Shown: positions 60,001 through 64,000 of the stretch, one piece after another
Numbering within the stretch: position 1 is the stretch's first letter
Layout: each line of letters begins with the position of its first letter
Assembly (NCBI GenBank): GCA_021234155.1
Contig: JAJEKV010000004.1
Span: 29,729,305-29,793,304 of the forward strand
Direction: 5' to 3'
DNA: 64,000 nucleotides
Source: Isoetes taiwanensis
Lineage: Eukaryota > Streptophyta > Lycopodiopsida > Isoetales > Isoetaceae
Translations under genes and position numbers: made by a program
The notes under the pieces: model-generated
What the model saw: the letters and a program-made list of their open reading frames with translations, nothing else
What the model was told of the DNA's origin: nothing
Databases searched by the model: none

Positions 60001-61825
60001 TAGGCACTCCAAGTGGTGACATGGCATGCCAAGTAAGCAAGGTCAAGTTTTGACTAGGCCAAAAATGAACAGTTCCGGAGTGGGAGAGTTGCCCGTCCGT
60101 GGCCAGGGGCCTTCAGGAGAGGAGCTTTGGGGCGAACTGCTTTTGGAAGGTTATAAGGGTCTGTCTTCTGGCATCAACACCCTCCCTCTACATGATGACA
60201 TTGTGGAAGATCCTGGTCAAATCTGACTAGGATATGGCCTCCGAAACATAAAGTCTGTGTGTTGCTAGGTTATTGAAAGGTTTATGTTATGAAGGTCGAG
60301 TTTTAGTCAATTGCACTTGGGACATGGTCGAGAAGCTGCAGTTGAAAACTCGAAGCAATAGGAATTGACGGAATGGGGTTTGGATTTATGCTCCTCTCAG
60401 TATGGCAATTAGAAATCAAGACTGCCTTTTGCAGTAGCAAAATTGTTTGGGATCATTCGGGATGGCCAATAGATCCAAACTCTGTTATTTCAATTGTCAT
60501 GGCTCTGCATGCATATTTAGAAAAGATGCACCTAGTTATTCAAGAAAACGACCATGTTTTGGCCTTCGAAACGTAAACCCTGTGTGTTGTTAGGTTATTG
60601 TAGGGTTTATGTTTCGGAGGCCAAAAGGTGGTCATTTACTTGGATCTAAACATACATGCGGAGTCATGGCAACTGAAATAACAGAGTTTGGATCTATTGG
60701 CCATCCCGAATGATCCCAAACAATTTTGCTACTGCAAAAGGCAATCTTGGCTTCTAATTGCTAGACTGGGAGGAGGATAAATCCAAACCCCACTCTGTCA
60801 ATTCCTATTGCTTCGAATTTTCAACTGCAGCTTCTCGACTATGTCCCAAGTGCAACCGACTAAAACTCGACCTCCATAACGTAAACTTTTCAATAACCTA
60901 GAAACACACAGGGTTTATGTTTCAGAGGCCATATCCTAGTCAGATTCGACCAGGATCTTGCACAGTGTCATCACGTAGAGGGAGGGTGTTGATGCCAGAA
61001 GATGGACCCTTATAACCTTCCGGAAGCAGTTCGCCCCAAAGCTCCTCTCCTGAAGGCCCCTGGCCATGGACTGTCAACTCTCCCACTCCGGAACTGTGAA
61101 CTGACTCTACCAATGGACTCAAAACGCCGACATTACCCTCGGGACCAAGTTTCATGGGCAGAAGACCACCTCTTCTCCAAGAAGCACCAAAGTAGCTCAT
61201 GTCCAACATGTTCGTAGTCAATTGGCCTAAGAGGTGGCTGTAGAATACTGCCATGTAGAGGGTTTGTATTTCTTTTGTTGCCAAAAATGACCGTGTAACT
61301 TGGTCCCTAGAGTAATTTCACCATTCCGAACGACATGGCAAAGTCGAATCTCCATTCCAGAGCCTTTGTACTGCCCGAACGACAAAACACTTGGGTTTCT
61401 ACATGGTCGACTGCAGGACGCTTCGCAGTGTCATAAGATCTCCCAGACGGATCTTGGATTTTTTTGAACCTGCTCGAAGCAGGTTACTTGAACGGTGGAT
61501 TCAACAGTCGGATAGGGAAACCGAGCTCCAGGAGTGTGGGGTCCGGCCTGGTTCGATTTGGAAGAGGGTGTCAGCCCTTTAAGTTCTTCTACATCCCTCT
61601 ATTCTATCCCTTGCCAAACTCCTCTACCAAAAATTCCAAAGGTTATTATATTTCTTGCATAAAGTCCTAGTCATCATGTCCACATCACCATAGTCTAGCC
61701 ATGTCAACCAAAATTTGCCAACTTCACCCAATGAAAAGACCAAAGATGGACATCGTTTCATTTTTGGCCTAGTCAAAACTTGGCCTTGCTTACTTGGCAT
61801 GCCATGTCACCACTTGGAGTGCCTA
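60001..61825. repeat. Inner part of the foldback: inverted arms and loop
   Basis: The segment 60069-60581 pairs with 60602-61097 (reverse complement, well conserved) around a 20-bp centre near 60591. The segment 60001-60067 pairs with 61758-61825. The right arm has about 660 extra bases (61098-61757) that the left lacks. That insert includes ccctcgggaccaagttt and its inverted partner aacttggtccctagag (61135 and 61297), a motif shared with the foldback at 26.8 kb. No protein domain is seen; the frames are mirror copies of each other. Confidence 0.85.
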
Positions 61826-62235
61826 GGTGGCCTAGGTGGCATATTGGTGCCTAGGTGGCATGCCTGAGCCACCTTGGCATATTGGAGCCTAGGTGGCATG
61901 TTGGAGCCCACATGGAATGTTTGAGCCATCTTGGCATGTTTGAGCCTAGATGGCATGTTTGAGCCACCTTGGCGTGTTGGAGCCCGTGTGGCATGTTTGA
62001 GCCACCTTGGCATGTTTGAGCCTAGGTGGCATGTTGGAGCCACCTTGACATGTTGGAGCCTAGGTGGCGTGTTTGAGCCACCTTGGCACGTTGGAGCCCA
62101 CGTGGCATGGTTGAGCCATCTTGGCATGTTGGAGCGTAGGTGGCATGTTTGAGCCACTTTGGCATGTTTTTGGCCTCGTCAAAACTTGACCTTGCTTACT
62201 TGGCATGCCATGTCACCACCTGGAGTGCCACATCA
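61826..62235 (-). repeat. Right minisatellite arm of the foldback plus repeated junction
   Basis: 61826-62165 is the reverse complement of the 57.5-60.0-kb minisatellite (about 340 bp). It is followed at 62167-62232 by a second direct copy of the junction at 61760-61825 (ttttggcct...aagtc-type block with cttacttggcatgccatgtc). The right arm is thus flanked by direct copies of the same 65-bp segment. Confidence 0.88.
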
Positions 62236-63534
62236 TGTTTTCCATGCTGTTTGCTCATACCACAAGGGTAACGACATGCCCTGCCAAGTCCTGGCCAATT
62301 GTGGCAAGGGGAACAATTCATAACGTAAACCCTATATGTTTTGCCGAGATCGGAGACAAACACGCCCGAGACTTTGAATCGGGTATGGTTTGGGGCCTAC
62401 CCCTAGAGATAATGCCCTTGCAGTTATTAGTTTCATAACATGCATACACCACTAGGCTTGTTACATTCTCCTAACAATCATGTTACAGGAACCCTGCATT
62501 AACTTTACAATATATTTATTTACATACTTACTAGGTTATACAAGATTCAATTAGTTCCTATAGTTTAATTATATTTACTCTAGGCTTTGACAATATTTAC
62601 GACGTTCACATACGTCTTAGCGTGGCTATATAAATACTAATCATAATTTAGACAATCATATTACCTAGATAAGGTCTTAATTATCATACACAAGAATTAA
62701 GCATGTGCTTCTTATTCTCTTCTTTGGGTTTTGCATTACCCTTAGAAGTATACACCTAAGATGCACCTAAGTGTAACGCGGAAATTAATTTATTTTTACA
62801 AGGACCTTGAAGGTCGTGACATCTATCCTTGGAAGGAATTACATCCTTACCACGGTTTAGTTAGCATCTTAATTAAGCATTACCTTGGAACCCTGCATGA
62901 TCCCTACTGGACTCCTTTAATGCATGCAATTAAATTAATTACCTTAAGGTTTCACATTAACCTTGTAGTGGATATATTGGTTTCAATAATCTTATTTTTA
63001 ACTGATCGTTCTATGGAAGTTTAAGGCCTTTAAAATATACCTTCGTGCAATTATCGAGGCAATACTTATATTTTAGAAATTATTCTAATTATTTATCACA
63101 TAGCTAGGGTGTATATCATTGATCCAAGTGTTGAACGGTGATTCTCTACGCTACTTGGTTGGTGATGTATCAACCTCGTACATGTATATACTTTACAGTT
63201 GCTATACTTATGATAAGATAGACAAATTCTTATTATATTTGCCAGGACCCTATGAAGGTTACTTAAATGCCTTTGGAAGGAATTACATCCTTACGATGGT
63301 TGAACTAAGATTTTATGTTATTATTTTATTTTATCTCGATACTAAGAAATCTACACAAGGCAAAAACTATCTATGCAGTTATTATGAACATATAATTTAT
63401 CAACAAGACATTAAAGCTTATGATACATGCCCTAATGGAGTGCTCTCAATGCAAGCTACTAGCTCATTCCTAAGTATGAGCGCATGCAATTGATCACGGC
63501 GTAAGGAAAATATGCTTTTCCCATCATGCATTCT
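62236..63534. other. AT-rich stretch without a recognised gene
   Basis: A 20-bp block ggaaggaattacatccttac occurs at 62831 and again at 63277, within partly similar surroundings (acctt/ccttggaaggaattacatc). Frames of 87 and 124 codons (62761-63024, 63119-63493) show no motif. The position beside the LTR-like end suggests retroelement DNA. Confidence 0.45.
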
Positions 63535-64000
63535 ATCTACACTCAGATGCAAAGCCTCTCCCAACCTTAGTTGTCGCACCTGCTAAGGCTAGAATACATC
63601 CCCCCATTGAGCCGGTGTCGACTAATTTGGGGACGACTTGGCCGTTGCATTGCTTCCATCCGCTTCGCAGTTGGCTACCACGTCAGTCTTGCATGCTGAA
63701 GGTCACATGGACATTAAAGCGTCTATCCATCTTATGCTCCATCTGCTTTAGCTACTTGCGGAAGGAACTGATTCAGCCCCTAAGATACAAGTAGGTTCAG
63801 TCCTAAGATTGAGCCCCCACTTTCTTCATAAGAAAATGGTCCTACACCTTTCCAATGATGCTATCCAATGCACCCGATCCCCTCAATTGATGTTGTCATA
63901 ACATCTCAACTATTCTATCTACCTTAAGAGATTATATGGTTCTTACCTAACGCATTAATTTGCTAGCCTTAGCTAACATATATTACCATCTATGATAGAT
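63535..64000 (-). repeat. Inverted copy of the LTR-like segment at 5.3-5.8 kb
   Basis: Reverse complement of 5290-5785 with moderate divergence (for example gagccggtgtcgactaatt versus its partner near 5690). It continues past the window end. Confidence 0.65.

Overview
This window is nuclear DNA from a land plant with a large, transposon-rich genome. The evidence is genes with GT-AG introns, a nuclear gene for plastid ribosomal protein uS10, and plant-type Ty1/copia, Ty3/gypsy and Helitron elements. The uS10 and METTL23 proteins look fairly divergent from flowering-plant versions, so a fern or other non-flowering plant is my best guess, but that is inference. Only three loci look like genuine host or host-like genes; most of the rest is mobile or repetitive DNA.

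Layout. 1-2.3 kb: decayed Ty3/gypsy gag-protease on the minus strand. 2.3-5.98 kb: unassigned DNA and an LTR-like segment whose inverted copy ends the window (63.5-64.0 kb). 5.986-23.362 kb: three head-to-tail copies of a 5.79-kb non-autonomous Helitron, joined exactly CTAG|TC. 23.452-24.745 kb: an intact seven-exon METTL23-type methyltransferase gene starting 90 bp after the array. 24.75-31.3 kb: degenerate repeats, a foldback, two C-terminal exons of an unrecognised gene and an INO80 pseudogene fragment. 31.335-33.305 kb (minus): an intact three-exon gene for plastid uS10. 33.35-35.2 kb: GGGAAC- and GTTTCC-rich repeat elements. 36.26-38.10 kb: an intron-containing tyrosine recombinase of the Crypton/DUF3504 type, with two lesions. 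39.58 kb: a palindromic MITE.

41.1-50.5 kb: a Ty3/gypsy fragment (minus) whose LTR was split by a young Ty1/copia element (41.998-47.560 kb, TSD TCTCA). That copia carries a 251-bp intron-like segment exactly at its protease active site and a 452-bp insertion in its integrase. 50.573-51.843 kb: a solo LTR with TSD CACAT. 51.9-53.5 kb: minisatellite, LINE remnant and large microsatellites. 53.723-57.328 kb (minus): a second Helitron candidate carrying a TauE/SafE gene fragment. 57.476-62.235 kb: a giant foldback whose arms are mostly 20-bp minisatellite.

The strongest leads are the plant Crypton-like recombinase, the tandem Helitron array (with copy differences concentrated at CAG/CTG sites, suggesting a base-calling artefact at methylated DNA), the copia protease intron that could set the Gag:Pol ratio, and the minisatellite-armed foldback.
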